From Bryobacterales bacterium (GTDB lineage Bacteria > Acidobacteriota > Terriglobia > Bryobacterales > Bryobacteraceae): a DNA stretch of 64,000 nt. Shown here piece after piece: positions 9,166 through 17,837 of the stretch (the first letter of the stretch is position 1; every line of letters starts with the position of its first letter). The DNA lies in the NCBI GenBank assembly GCA_016789905.1, contig JAEUQC010000060.1, positions 62,001 to 126,000 of the forward strand. Direction: 5' to 3'. Made by a program: the position numbers and the translations under genes. Under the pieces are notes generated by a model, which was not told the DNA's origin, did no database searches, and saw only the letters and a program-made list of their open reading frames with translations.

Positions 9166-9990
9166 TTAGGAGCCAGCCGCCCGCAACAAGTACCGGTCCA
9201 ACGCCGCGATCTGGTCCACGACACGCTGCCGGTCCAACGCCCCCGGCGCGAGCACTAGATACCGCTCAAAGTCGAGCTTGGCCGCCTGGTACTTTCGCAG
9301 TTCCACATTCACCGCGCCACGCAGGATGTAGCTGTCGGCATCCGCCGGCGAGGCCTCAACCAGCAGGTCCAACACCTGCCCGGCCTTCACATACGACTTT
9401 TCCCGCAAATAGATCGACCGGAGATTGTGCAACATCCGCACCAGAATCTGGCGGCTGGAAACCGGGTTCAAAATCTCCGGCGATGGCGACAACTCCATAC
9501 CGGTCATTTGCCGGGCAAGGTCAAAACACTCCTCTGCGCCCAACAGCCGCCCGTTGTTATAGACATCCACGAACGTCTGAAACTCGTCTTCGTCGTAACG
9601 AACCAAAAAATGGCCCGGCAGCCCCACTCCGGCCATCGGCATTTCCAACCGCTCCGCCACCGAAAGATAAACCACCGCCAGCGAGATTGGGATCCCCTTC
9701 TGCGAAACGATCACTTCGTTGATGCAACTATTGCGCGGGTTGTAGTAATCGGTCTCATTCCCGGCAAAGCCCTGTTCACGGAAAAAGAACTGGTGCAGTA
9801 CCTGCAAGCGCTCCACGGCATCGTACTCCATGCGCAAGCGGGCATCGACCTCAGCGGCGTAGGAGTCCAAAATATCCATGAACGGCTGCGCGTCCAGGTT
9901 GGGAAACTCGATCCGGGCCAACTCAAGCGCCGCCAAATCGAGCGGCGCATCCGAGTCGTCCCGCCTCAGTATTTCTAGCAAAGTGTCCAT
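9166..9990 (-). CDS. SirB1-type transglutaminase-like protein with TPR
   Basis: The central block has the SirB1-family signature: YYNPRNSCINEV, GIPISLAVVYLSVAERL and GVGLPGHFLVRY. The fold is that of transglutaminase-like enzymes, and the C-terminal third (LHNLRSIYLREKSYVKAGQVL onward) is TPR-like. The length (274 residues) is typical. The family is widespread in bacteria, but its biochemical role is poorly established. The gene lies 45 bp downstream of the cupin gene and 11 bp upstream of the small membrane protein, all on the minus strand. Confidence 0.85.
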   Translation of the reverse strand: MDTLLEILRRDDSDAPLDLAALELARIEFPNLDAQPFMDILDSYAAEVDARLRMEYDAVERLQVLHQFFFREQGFAGNETDYYNPRNSCINEVIVSQKGIPISLAVVYLSVAERLEMPMAGVGLPGHFLVRYDEDEFQTFVDVYNNGRLLGAEECFDLARQMTGMELSPSPEILNPVSSRQILVRMLHNLRSIYLREKSYVKAGQVLDLLVEASPADADSYILRGAVNVELRKYQAAKLDFERYLVLAPGALDRQRVVDQIAALDRYLLRAAGS

Positions 9991-10035
9991 TGACAGCCCG
10001 TGCCGCTAGAATAGCATTTCGGGCGTTTTCTGAGG

Positions 10036-10395
10036 TTAACTCCGCTCCGTCTGGCGCAGGTATGCGTCGTTCCCGCTCAGCCAGTCCGCGCGGATGGGTG
10101 CAAAGAGGTCGAAGACCACCGAGTCTTCCAACACTTCCACCCGATGCGGCAGGTTCGACGGGATCTGCATGACTTCTCCGGCGCCCACCAAGTACTCTTC
10201 GCCCGCGGCAATGAATTTCAATTTTCCGCTCAGGACCATCGAGACCTGTTCGTTCTCGTGATGGTGCTCCGGCACTACGCCTCCTTGCGTCAGATGGAGG
10301 TACGCGATTGTCATCCGGTCGGTGTGCAGCGCCTGGCGCGCGAAAGTGGGATTCAACTGCTCAACGGCGATTTGGTTCCAACGATGAAGCTTCAT
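10036..10395 (-). CDS. cupin-domain protein
   Basis: A single-domain cupin of 119 residues. Metal-binding positions are visible in PEHHHENEQ (His-x-His...Glu) and in LPHRVEVLED. The family binds a divalent metal and acts as isomerase, dioxygenase, or sugar or regulatory binding protein. Neighbours do not tell which. The start ATG 10395 faces the rfbB promoter region. Confidence 0.85.
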   Translation of the reverse strand: MKLHRWNQIAVEQLNPTFARQALHTDRMTIAYLHLTQGGVVPEHHHENEQVSMVLSGKLKFIAAGEEYLVGAGEVMQIPSNLPHRVEVLEDSVVFDLFAPIRADWLSGNDAYLRQTERS

Positions 10396-10510
10396 ACGAG
10401 GGGCGAGTGTATCATGGGACCATCGGTTGAGGAGGCGTTGGCGCGCTTCCTCCCACCGCCGGCAATCCTATTCCCCGCCGGCATACCTTTGATTCGGAGA
10501 TCCAGAAAAC

Positions 10511-11521
10511 ATGAAATTGCTCGTCACCGGAGGCGCCGGATTTATCGGCTCCGCTTTCGTCCGTCTTGCCCTCACCTCCCCCGGCCAATTTTCCCTCGCC
10601 AACGTGGACGCGCTGACATATGCCGGAAACCTGGAGAACTTGGCCTCCATAGCCAACGATCCGCGCTACTCCTTCCACAAGGCCGACATCGCCGATCCAG
10701 ATGCTATCGAGGCTGTATTCGCCACCGTGCAACCAGACGCGGTTGTTCATTTCGCCGCCGAGAGCCATGTCGACAGAAGCATCCACTCCCCGGAGCCGGT
10801 GATCCGCACCAACCTCAACGGTACCTTTACCCTGCTTGAAGCCGCCCGCCGCCACAAGACGCCACGCTTCGTGCATGTGTCCACCGATGAGGTATACGGC
10901 TCTATCGACGAGCCGCACGACGCCGACGAGAGTTATCCGCTGCACGCCTCCAGCCCCTATTCGGCGTCCAAGGCGGGCAGCGACCTGCTGGCATTGTCGT
11001 ATTTCACCACCTACAAAATGAACGTCAGCGTTACGCGCGCTTCCAATAACTACGGACCGTTTCAGTTCCCCGAGAAATTGATCCCGCTGATGATCGCCAA
11101 CGCGTTGGAGGGCAAGCAACTGCCGGTGTATGGAGACGGGATGCAGATCCGGGATTGGCTCTACGTGGACGACCACTGCCGCGCCATTCGCGCCGTTCTG
11201 GATAAGGGCCGTGCGGGCGAGGTCTACAACATTGGCGGGAGCCGCGCGTTGCCGAACATCGAAGTTGTGCAACGAATTCTGGCGGCCACCGGACAGCCGG
11301 AATCGCTCATTAAGTACGTCACCGATCGTCCTGGCCATGATCGCCGCTACGCCATCACCAGTGAAAAGGTGGAACGGGAAACGGGATGGGCGCCGCGGAT
11401 GGAGTTCGAAGCCGGCCTGGCGGAAACGGTATCCTGGTACCGCGCGAACACGGACTGGATCTCCAACGTTCGCAGTGGTGCCTACCGCGAGTTCTACGAC
11501 AAAAACTACGCTGGCCGCTAA
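10511..11521 (+). CDS. rfbB: dTDP-glucose 4,6-dehydratase
   Basis: This short-chain dehydrogenase/reductase has the NAD-binding TGGAGFIGS at residues 5-13, the active-site YSASK motif and the conserved HFAAESHVDRSI and TNLNGTFTLLEAARR segments of RfbB/RmlB. It converts dTDP-D-glucose to dTDP-4-keto-6-deoxyglucose in deoxysugar (for example rhamnose) synthesis. The length of 336 residues is normal. No other rml genes are adjacent. Its TAA overlaps the TAG of the convergent EAL-domain gene (CTAA at 11518-11521), leaving no space for a terminator. Confidence 0.95.
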   Translation: MKLLVTGGAGFIGSAFVRLALTSPGQFSLANVDALTYAGNLENLASIANDPRYSFHKADIADPDAIEAVFATVQPDAVVHFAAESHVDRSIHSPEPVIRTNLNGTFTLLEAARRHKTPRFVHVSTDEVYGSIDEPHDADESYPLHASSPYSASKAGSDLLALSYFTTYKMNVSVTRASNNYGPFQFPEKLIPLMIANALEGKQLPVYGDGMQIRDWLYVDDHCRAIRAVLDKGRAGEVYNIGGSRALPNIEVVQRILAATGQPESLIKYVTDRPGHDRRYAITSEKVERETGWAPRMEFEAGLAETVSWYRANTDWISNVRSGAYREFYDKNYAGR

Positions 11522-13653
11522 CAACCGCGGGAGGCCAACACCATTTTCGTTGCGGTCTCCACGTCGACCGGCTTCGCGAATAGATACCCTTGTGCGAATG
11601 GACATTCAATCCGGCGCAGGCAGTCCAACTGCTGCGCCGTTTCCACCCCCTCAGCCACAACGTCCAGCTTCAAATTGCGGGCGAGAGTGACGACAGCCTT
11701 CACAACCTCGGCGCAGTTGTCATCCACCTCCAGACGCGAGACAAAAGAGCGGTCGATTTTCAGGGCGTCGAAGGGAAGATTCGTCAGGTAGTTGAGCGAC
11801 GAGTAGCCGGTTCCAAAGTCATCGATCATCAGTCCAACACCGGCGTTGTGGAGGCGGCTCAGGATCTCGGCGGCCCCCTGGATCTCCCCAATCAGAACAC
11901 TTTCGGTCACTTCCAGGCAAAACGCGCCGGGCGGCAGGCGGAGTTCACGCACGACGCGGGTTACCAGATCCACCAGATCGCGATCAAAGAACTGCTTCAC
12001 GGACAAGTTCACCGAAACTTGCAAACTGCTATTCGGCAACATCTGCCGCCACAGGGCGAACTGGCGAGCCGAGTCCTCCATGGCCCATGCGCCGATCGGA
12101 ATGATCATTCCCGTCTCTTCGGCTATGGGAATGAATTTCAGGGGAGCCACCAGCCCCAGTCGCGGATGGCGCCAGCGAAGCAGCGCTTCAAACCCCGCCA
12201 GTTCGCCGGTCGCGATATCGATCTTTGGTTGGTAGTACAGGACAAGCTGTCTGCGCTCCAACGCCTGGCGCAGGTCAATCTCCAAGTCCATGCGATGCAT
12301 GGCATCGTTCCGCATTTCGGTATCGAAATGGACCGACTTGGCCCGCCCCAAGGCTTTCGCCTGATGCATGGCGATTTCAGCGTCCCGATGCAGTTCGAAA
12401 GCGTTTTTGTAATGATCGCCCCGGCTCAGCGCGAAGCCGATGGAGGCCGAGAGGCGTATCTCACGCCCACCGAGTTGAAGCGGGCGGCGAATCTGACCCT
12501 GCAAACGGTCCGCAATCGACCGCGCAAGTTCCGGACTCGCAACATCGTTCAAAATGAGCAGGAACGTGTCGCCGTGTACGCGAGCCAGATAGTCCTCCGG
12601 CCTCCCGCTTGCGGGGATGGTGCGGGTGGCACGTTCCAGTCGCATTGCTACCTCGCGTAGAATCCGGTCCCCCGCCGTCGGCCCCAGGCTTTCGTTGATC
12701 ACACGGAAGCGGTCCAAATCAAGAAGCAGCAGCGCGAAAGGCAGCGCGCCTGGCTCACCTGCTTCGGCCAGCATGCGGTCGACCCGATCCAGTATGTTCT
12801 CCCGGTTCGGAAGCTGCGTCAGCCAGTCAATGCTTTTGTTTCGTGTGATATCGGTCTGCAACCCGGTCAGCCGCAGTAACTCTCCGTGACGATCTCGCTC
12901 CACATTTGCGCGGCAGTAGATCCAACGAATCTCGCCCGACGGCAAAAGCAGCCTGTACTCCTGTCCGAACTCAAATCGTTCGGTGTCTTCACGCAGGAGC
13001 AGCAGCGCGGTTTCCAATTCATCAACGTCTTCCGGGTGCACCAGGGCCAGCCAGTCCTGGCAGCGTGCGGGTCCACCCATGGGCCGCCCGGTAAGACGGC
13101 CCCACTCACCAGAAAACCAAAGAACGTCCGTTGGGATGTTCCATTCCCAAATCACATCGGTGGATACGGCCGTGGCGCGAAATACACGCTCCGCCCGGTC
13201 CCGAACGCCTTGTCCGGCGTCTTTGAGTTGCAGTTGCGAACGAACCCGGGCGACGGCCCGGCATCCTTCCACCGATGGCGCCATACAGTCGTTGGCTCCG
13301 GCTTCGAGCGCCTCCGCTTCCACCTCGCTGTGCGAATCCGGAGCCAGCATGATTACCGGCAGTTGCTGCGGCGTCCAGGCCGCGCGCAATAGGCGCAGCA
13401 GGTCCAACCCGTCCATCCCGGGCAGCGTCTCGCCGAGCAGTATCAGCTCCACTTCGCTCTCCCGAAGTTGTTCAAGCACCTGCCCAGCTGTAGACACTGT
13501 CCCTACTGCGTATCCTGCGTTTTCCAGGGTTCCGGTCAGATTTTGAAGATTCCCAACCTCTGCGTCAACGACAAGAATTTGGCGTTGGCTGGCGGCCGCG
13601 TCAAACGTAGAAGCCAACTGCGACGGCGGACTGGTGATTGGCCAGAGTCCCAT
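11518..13653 (-). CDS. REC-PAS-GGDEF-EAL protein, probable c-di-GMP phosphodiesterase
   Basis: Domain order: receiver-like (about 25-140), PAS/PAC (about 155-270), GGDEF (about 280-440) and EAL (about 455-705). The EAL domain has its key residues (EALLRW, VNLS, EVTES, DDFGTGYSS, KIDRSF, VAEGVET), so c-di-GMP hydrolysis is likely. The GGDEF signature is HGDTF, which argues against cyclase activity. In the receiver, the phospho-acceptor Asp position reads LLGETLPGMDG, with Gly where Asp is expected. The protein is cytoplasmic and likely senses through PAS. It converges on rfbB. Confidence 0.9.
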   Translation of the reverse strand: MGLWPITSPPSQLASTFDAAASQRQILVVDAEVGNLQNLTGTLENAGYAVGTVSTAGQVLEQLRESEVELILLGETLPGMDGLDLLRLLRAAWTPQQLPVIMLAPDSHSEVEAEALEAGANDCMAPSVEGCRAVARVRSQLQLKDAGQGVRDRAERVFRATAVSTDVIWEWNIPTDVLWFSGEWGRLTGRPMGGPARCQDWLALVHPEDVDELETALLLLREDTERFEFGQEYRLLLPSGEIRWIYCRANVERDRHGELLRLTGLQTDITRNKSIDWLTQLPNRENILDRVDRMLAEAGEPGALPFALLLLDLDRFRVINESLGPTAGDRILREVAMRLERATRTIPASGRPEDYLARVHGDTFLLILNDVASPELARSIADRLQGQIRRPLQLGGREIRLSASIGFALSRGDHYKNAFELHRDAEIAMHQAKALGRAKSVHFDTEMRNDAMHRMDLEIDLRQALERRQLVLYYQPKIDIATGELAGFEALLRWRHPRLGLVAPLKFIPIAEETGMIIPIGAWAMEDSARQFALWRQMLPNSSLQVSVNLSVKQFFDRDLVDLVTRVVRELRLPPGAFCLEVTESVLIGEIQGAAEILSRLHNAGVGLMIDDFGTGYSSLNYLTNLPFDALKIDRSFVSRLEVDDNCAEVVKAVVTLARNLKLDVVAEGVETAQQLDCLRRIECPFAQGYLFAKPVDVETATKMVLASRGC

Positions 13654-13705
13654 TCTTTAGTCGTATCGGCCCGCTGTGCCGAAACTTGAATGCTACGATG
13701 CCAAC

Positions 13706-15538
13706 ATGCAACGACGTGACTTCCTGCGGGCATCCGCGACCGCCGCCCTATCCGCCCCGCAGGCGCGCCCCAACATTCTCTGGATTTCCTGCGAAGATGC
13801 GAGCCCGTATGCCTTTTCCTGCTATGGAGATCCGCTGGCCTGGACTCCAAACATCGATGGGGTAGCCCAACGCGGCGTCAAGTATACCCACTGTTACAGT
13901 GTGGCGGGGGTGTGCGCTCCCACGCGGTCCGGCATCATTACCGGTATGTATCCAGCCTCCATCGGCTCCCATTTCATGCGCTGCCAGATTCAGCGGCCGG
14001 CGATGGTCCGCTGTTTCCCCGAATACCTGCGCGACGCCGGATACTACGTCACCAATAACGTGAAGACCGACTACAACTTTCCTGTGCCCAAGACGGCCTG
14101 GGATGAAAATTCAAACAAGGCGCACTGGCGAAACCGTCCGGCGGGGAAGCCGTTCTTTTCAGTCTTCAATTTCACGGGCACGCACGAATCGCAAATTTTG
14201 AAAACGGGCGGCGAACACGCAAAGATCACGACCCATGTACCGGCCGACAGACGCGTCGACGCTGGAAAGGTGAGCGTGCCGCCCTACTGGCCCGACACTG
14301 CGGCGGTGCGGGAGCAAATCGCCAACTTCTACGAATGCGTGACCGAGTTCGATTATGAGGCCGGCCGTCTTTTGAGGCAGTTGGCCGACGACGGATTGGC
14401 GGAAGACACGATCGTCTTCATCTGGTCTGATCACGGGATCGGGCTGCCACGATCGAAACGGTGGAATTACGAATCGGGCACCCACGCGCCGCTGGTCGTT
14501 CACGTGCCGGAGAAGTTTCGCGCGGCCGGGCAGGCGAAGCCCGGTACGGTGGATGACCAACTGGTGAGTTTTATCGATCTGGCGCCCACAGTGGTGAACC
14601 TGGCCGGCATACCATTGCCTCAACAGTTCCAAGGGAGGGCGTTTCTTGGTACAAACCTGACCAAACCGCGCGAGTACATCTACTCGTGTCACGACCGGAT
14701 GGACGAGCGATACGAGACCATCCGGGCGACGCGCGACAAGCGGTACCGTTACATACGCAACTACCGGCCTTTTCTTCCCTATTACCAGTACATGAATACC
14801 TCGGAGGCTTCGCCGGTGATGAAGGATCTGCGCCGGCTGCACGAGGAGAAAAAACTAACGCCGGCCGCGGAGCGGTGGATGGCCAGCACGAAGCCGACGG
14901 AGGAGTTGTACGACGTGGAGGCCGACCGGCACGAAGTGAACAACCTGGCGGCAGATCCGAAGCACCGGGCCGTGCTGGAACGAATGCGACGAGCGCACAT
15001 CGCCTGGCAGGAGAAGTACCTTGACCTGGGGCTATTTCCGGAGGGGGAGATTTTGCGGGAGGAAAAGAGACTGGGAAGCCGCTTCGCCATCCTACGGCAG
15101 CCGGGCCGGGAGAAGTTACTGGAGACCCTGCGCGAAGTGGCGAGTACAACCGACGTGAAACTGCTGCGAAATTCGCTGCGCCACCGGGAGGCCGCGGTTC
15201 GCTATTGGGCAGCGACGGGCCTTGCCAATCAGGGCCAGCGGGCGGATGCGCTGGCAGACGAATCGCCCAGCGTGCGTATCGCGGCGGCGATGGCGTGTTT
15301 GCGGGCAGGCGAGGACACGCGCGCGCTGGAAGTGTTACGCACGGCGCTGGGCGACTCCGAGGAGATGATTCGCTTGGAGGCGGGCAACGCGGCAGACCGG
15401 ATCGGCGATCGGGCGCGCGCGCTGGAGAAGGACCTGGAGGCGCGATTAAACGATGAACGCGACAGGACAAACTATCCTTCGCGAGTGGCAAACCGCGTAT
15501 TGAACCGGTTGCGCGGAACGGAACGAACCGTCCGGTAG
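13706..15538 (+). CDS. sulfatase with C-terminal HEAT-like repeats
   Basis: The start is taken at ATG 13706, which opens a Tat-like signal (RRDFLRASATAALSAP); ten more in-frame codons upstream are less plausible. The formylglycine motif CAPTR is at Cys70, and metal ligands are visible in WSDHGIG. The last about 100 residues (LRHREAAVRYWAATGL onward) look like HEAT repeats, as found in some N-sulfoglucosamine sulfohydrolase-like enzymes. It probably removes sulfate from polysaccharides in the periplasm after export in the folded state. It is followed after 43 bp by a second sulfatase gene. Confidence 0.9.
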   Translation: MQRRDFLRASATAALSAPQARPNILWISCEDASPYAFSCYGDPLAWTPNIDGVAQRGVKYTHCYSVAGVCAPTRSGIITGMYPASIGSHFMRCQIQRPAMVRCFPEYLRDAGYYVTNNVKTDYNFPVPKTAWDENSNKAHWRNRPAGKPFFSVFNFTGTHESQILKTGGEHAKITTHVPADRRVDAGKVSVPPYWPDTAAVREQIANFYECVTEFDYEAGRLLRQLADDGLAEDTIVFIWSDHGIGLPRSKRWNYESGTHAPLVVHVPEKFRAAGQAKPGTVDDQLVSFIDLAPTVVNLAGIPLPQQFQGRAFLGTNLTKPREYIYSCHDRMDERYETIRATRDKRYRYIRNYRPFLPYYQYMNTSEASPVMKDLRRLHEEKKLTPAAERWMASTKPTEELYDVEADRHEVNNLAADPKHRAVLERMRRAHIAWQEKYLDLGLFPEGEILREEKRLGSRFAILRQPGREKLLETLREVASTTDVKLLRNSLRHREAAVRYWAATGLANQGQRADALADESPSVRIAAAMACLRAGEDTRALEVLRTALGDSEEMIRLEAGNAADRIGDRARALEKDLEARLNDERDRTNYPSRVANRVLNRLRGTERTVR

Positions 15539-15581
15539 CCTTGCGGAGTGCGACTGGAGCGCGGCGCGATATACTCGGCCC

Positions 15582-16937
15582 ATGTTGGACCGTCGCTCTT
15601 TCTTAAAGACCGCCTCGCTTGGCTTGGCGGCACAGACACGGAAGCCGAACGTCGTCATCATCTTCCTTGATGATTCCGGCTGGGCGGATTTCCACCCTTT
15701 CGGAAAACCGCCCTATCCAACCCCGAACGTGGAGCGGCTGGCGCGGCAGGGCTGCGCGTTTCACAATTTTTATGTGCCACAGGCCATCTGCTCCGCGTCT
15801 CGGTCCGCGCTGCTCACCGGTTGCTATCCGGGGCGAACCAAAATGTTTGGCGCCCACGGACCGCGGGCGCGCGGCGTGGACCCGTCGTTTGCCACTATCG
15901 GGCAGGTGGTGCAAAGCGCCGGTTACAAGACCGCGGTGTTTGGTAAATGGCACATCGGCGACCAGCCGGACACGCGGCCGCCGGCGCGCGGATTCGACGA
16001 ATCGTGCGGACTCATGTACTCAAACGACATGTGGAAGCACCACCCGGAGCGGCCAGAGAATTTTCCGGAACCGCTCCAATTCTGGGAGAACGGAAAGGTG
16101 AAGATCGAATCGGTGGAACCCGAACATCAGCCGTTCCTGACCAAGTGGTATACAGAGCACGCCGTGGACTTCATCAGCCGGAACAAGAACAACCCGTTTC
16201 TTCTTTACGTGCCGCACTCGATGCCGCATGTGCCGCTCTTCCGGAGTCCGGAGTTTGCAGGCAAGTCCGGCCACGGTGTGCACGGCGATGTAATCACGGA
16301 GATTGACTGGTCGGTGGGGCAGATTATGGGCGCACTGGATAAAGCCGGTGTTGCTGGAAACACGCTGGTCATCATGACCTCGGATAACGGTCCATGGACT
16401 TCCTACGGGAACCACTCTGGTTCGACGCCCTACCGGGAATCCAAGGGAACCAGTTTCGACGGTGGCACGCGGAGTGCCTGCATCATCCGGTATCCGGGGA
16501 AAATCAAAGCGGGAACGGTTTCGCGGAAAGCGTTCTGTACGATTGACTTCCTGCCGACCATCGCGAAACTCGCCGGGGCCGCTTTGCCGAAGAATCCGAT
16601 TGACGGCCTGGACGTGTGGCCGTTGATAACGGGCGCCAGGGGTTCTCAAAATCCTCATGAATACTATGCGTTTTCGACAGGAGCGGCTTTTGACGGCGTG
16701 ATGACCGGCGACGGCAAGTGGAAGCTACATGTTCCGCACAAGTATCGGCAGTTGGTGAAGCCGGGCAACGATGGCGCTGCGGGCCAGTATCGCCAGACCG
16801 AAATCGGGTTGAGCCTATACGACATGGAGAAAGACCCGTTTGAGAAAACCAACGTGCTGGAAGCGCAACCGCAAGTGGCAGCGCGGCTCCAGGCGTACGC
16901 GGCGGAACACCAGAAGCAGTTCTACCCCACGCCTTAG
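15582..16937 (+). CDS. arylsulfatase-type sulfatase
   Basis: The N-terminus carries a Tat-type signal (DRRSFLKTASLGLA). FLDDSGW supplies metal ligands; the formylglycine site is CSASR at Cys70, with Ala in place of the more usual Pro at +2. The GKWHIG motif and TSDNGPW (metal ligand region) are also present. Length 451 residues. It likely desulfates carbohydrate or aryl sulfates in the periplasm together with the preceding sulfatase. The maturase that makes formylglycine is not in this window. Its TAG overlaps the convergent phosphatase stop. Confidence 0.92.
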   Translation: MLDRRSFLKTASLGLAAQTRKPNVVIIFLDDSGWADFHPFGKPPYPTPNVERLARQGCAFHNFYVPQAICSASRSALLTGCYPGRTKMFGAHGPRARGVDPSFATIGQVVQSAGYKTAVFGKWHIGDQPDTRPPARGFDESCGLMYSNDMWKHHPERPENFPEPLQFWENGKVKIESVEPEHQPFLTKWYTEHAVDFISRNKNNPFLLYVPHSMPHVPLFRSPEFAGKSGHGVHGDVITEIDWSVGQIMGALDKAGVAGNTLVIMTSDNGPWTSYGNHSGSTPYRESKGTSFDGGTRSACIIRYPGKIKAGTVSRKAFCTIDFLPTIAKLAGAALPKNPIDGLDVWPLITGARGSQNPHEYYAFSTGAAFDGVMTGDGKWKLHVPHKYRQLVKPGNDGAAGQYRQTEIGLSLYDMEKDPFEKTNVLEAQPQVAARLQAYAAEHQKQFYPTP

Positions 16938-17734
16938 CCAGGGGGCGGTGCGGCGAGCAACCGTTGCTTGAGCCGGCGCAGGGTGGCGATGTCAACATTA
17001 CAGGATTCGGCGAGGTAGTTTTCCACCGAGCCGGATCGTGTGGAAATGTGTTCGAACACGGCGTCGAGAGCCTCCCGATGCGCCATGAGAACCTGGCGTA
17101 TTCGCTGTTCAGGAACCTGAAAGAGAGTCAGAATCCGGGTTACGCGAACTGCTGTCTGGATGCGCGGCTCGAAGTGCTCGTTGGTTTGCAGATAGTCCGC
17201 AATTACGCGTTCATAGGGAACTCCGGCAAGCGTTTGGAGAATCGCTACGATGACACCGGTCCGGTCCTTACCGGCGGTGCAGTGGATGAGGGCGGGCAGG
17301 CTATTCTCCCTTGCGAGTAACGTGACCACCTCTCCAATATGGGAATTTCGTTGAACGGCGAGGTGATGATAATAGTCACGGATAAACTCGGGGCAAGCCT
17401 CCGTGGCGGGGCGGCGAAAAAGCCACCCAATCATTTTCCGCTTTAACTCCCGATGCGTGGCGTCGCTGTGCAGAGAGATGTTCACCGTTTGGACAGGCAA
17501 CCTCCAGGGAAAGCGCGGGGGACGTTTTCGGCACTCAGCGGGTACGCGGAGATCGCAAATCAGCTTGATGCCGAGCGACTCCAGTTGAGCGAGGTCTTGG
17601 GGCGTAGTTCTTGACAAGTCTCCGGAGCGAAAGAGGATACCGTTGCGCATGGGGTAGCCGCCGAGGTCGCGGAAATTGGAGAGGTTTTCGAAGGGAACCG
17701 CTGGCAGTGTATTCACGGTGGAATCTGTTGGCAT
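16934..17734 (-). CDS. tyrosine-protein phosphatase
   Basis: Starting at ATG 17734 the protein has 266 residues. It opens with NLSNFRDLGGYPM, which is characteristic of the Y_phosphatase3 group, and contains the P-loop HCTAGKDRTG (Cys-x5-Arg). Its helical C-terminus is usual for the family. It likely dephosphorylates tyrosyl proteins or phosphoinositide-like substrates. The frame stays open another 117 codons upstream, but that part is compositionally unlike protein, so I prefer the inner start despite a weak Shine-Dalgarno sequence. Confidence 0.9.
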   Translation of the reverse strand: MPTDSTVNTLPAVPFENLSNFRDLGGYPMRNGILFRSGDLSRTTPQDLAQLESLGIKLICDLRVPAECRKRPPRFPWRLPVQTVNISLHSDATHRELKRKMIGWLFRRPATEACPEFIRDYYHHLAVQRNSHIGEVVTLLARENSLPALIHCTAGKDRTGVIVAILQTLAGVPYERVIADYLQTNEHFEPRIQTAVRVTRILTLFQVPEQRIRQVLMAHREALDAVFEHISTRSGSVENYLAESCNVDIATLRRLKQRLLAAPPPG

Positions 17735-17837
17735 CCTAACTATCGCAGCCTGCCGATGCGGCGGCAAGCGAAGACGGCAACATGTGTAACCGGGGGAAGG
17801 ACGCGGACGGGCGCGTTTTGTGCTGTCATGTCGGCAT

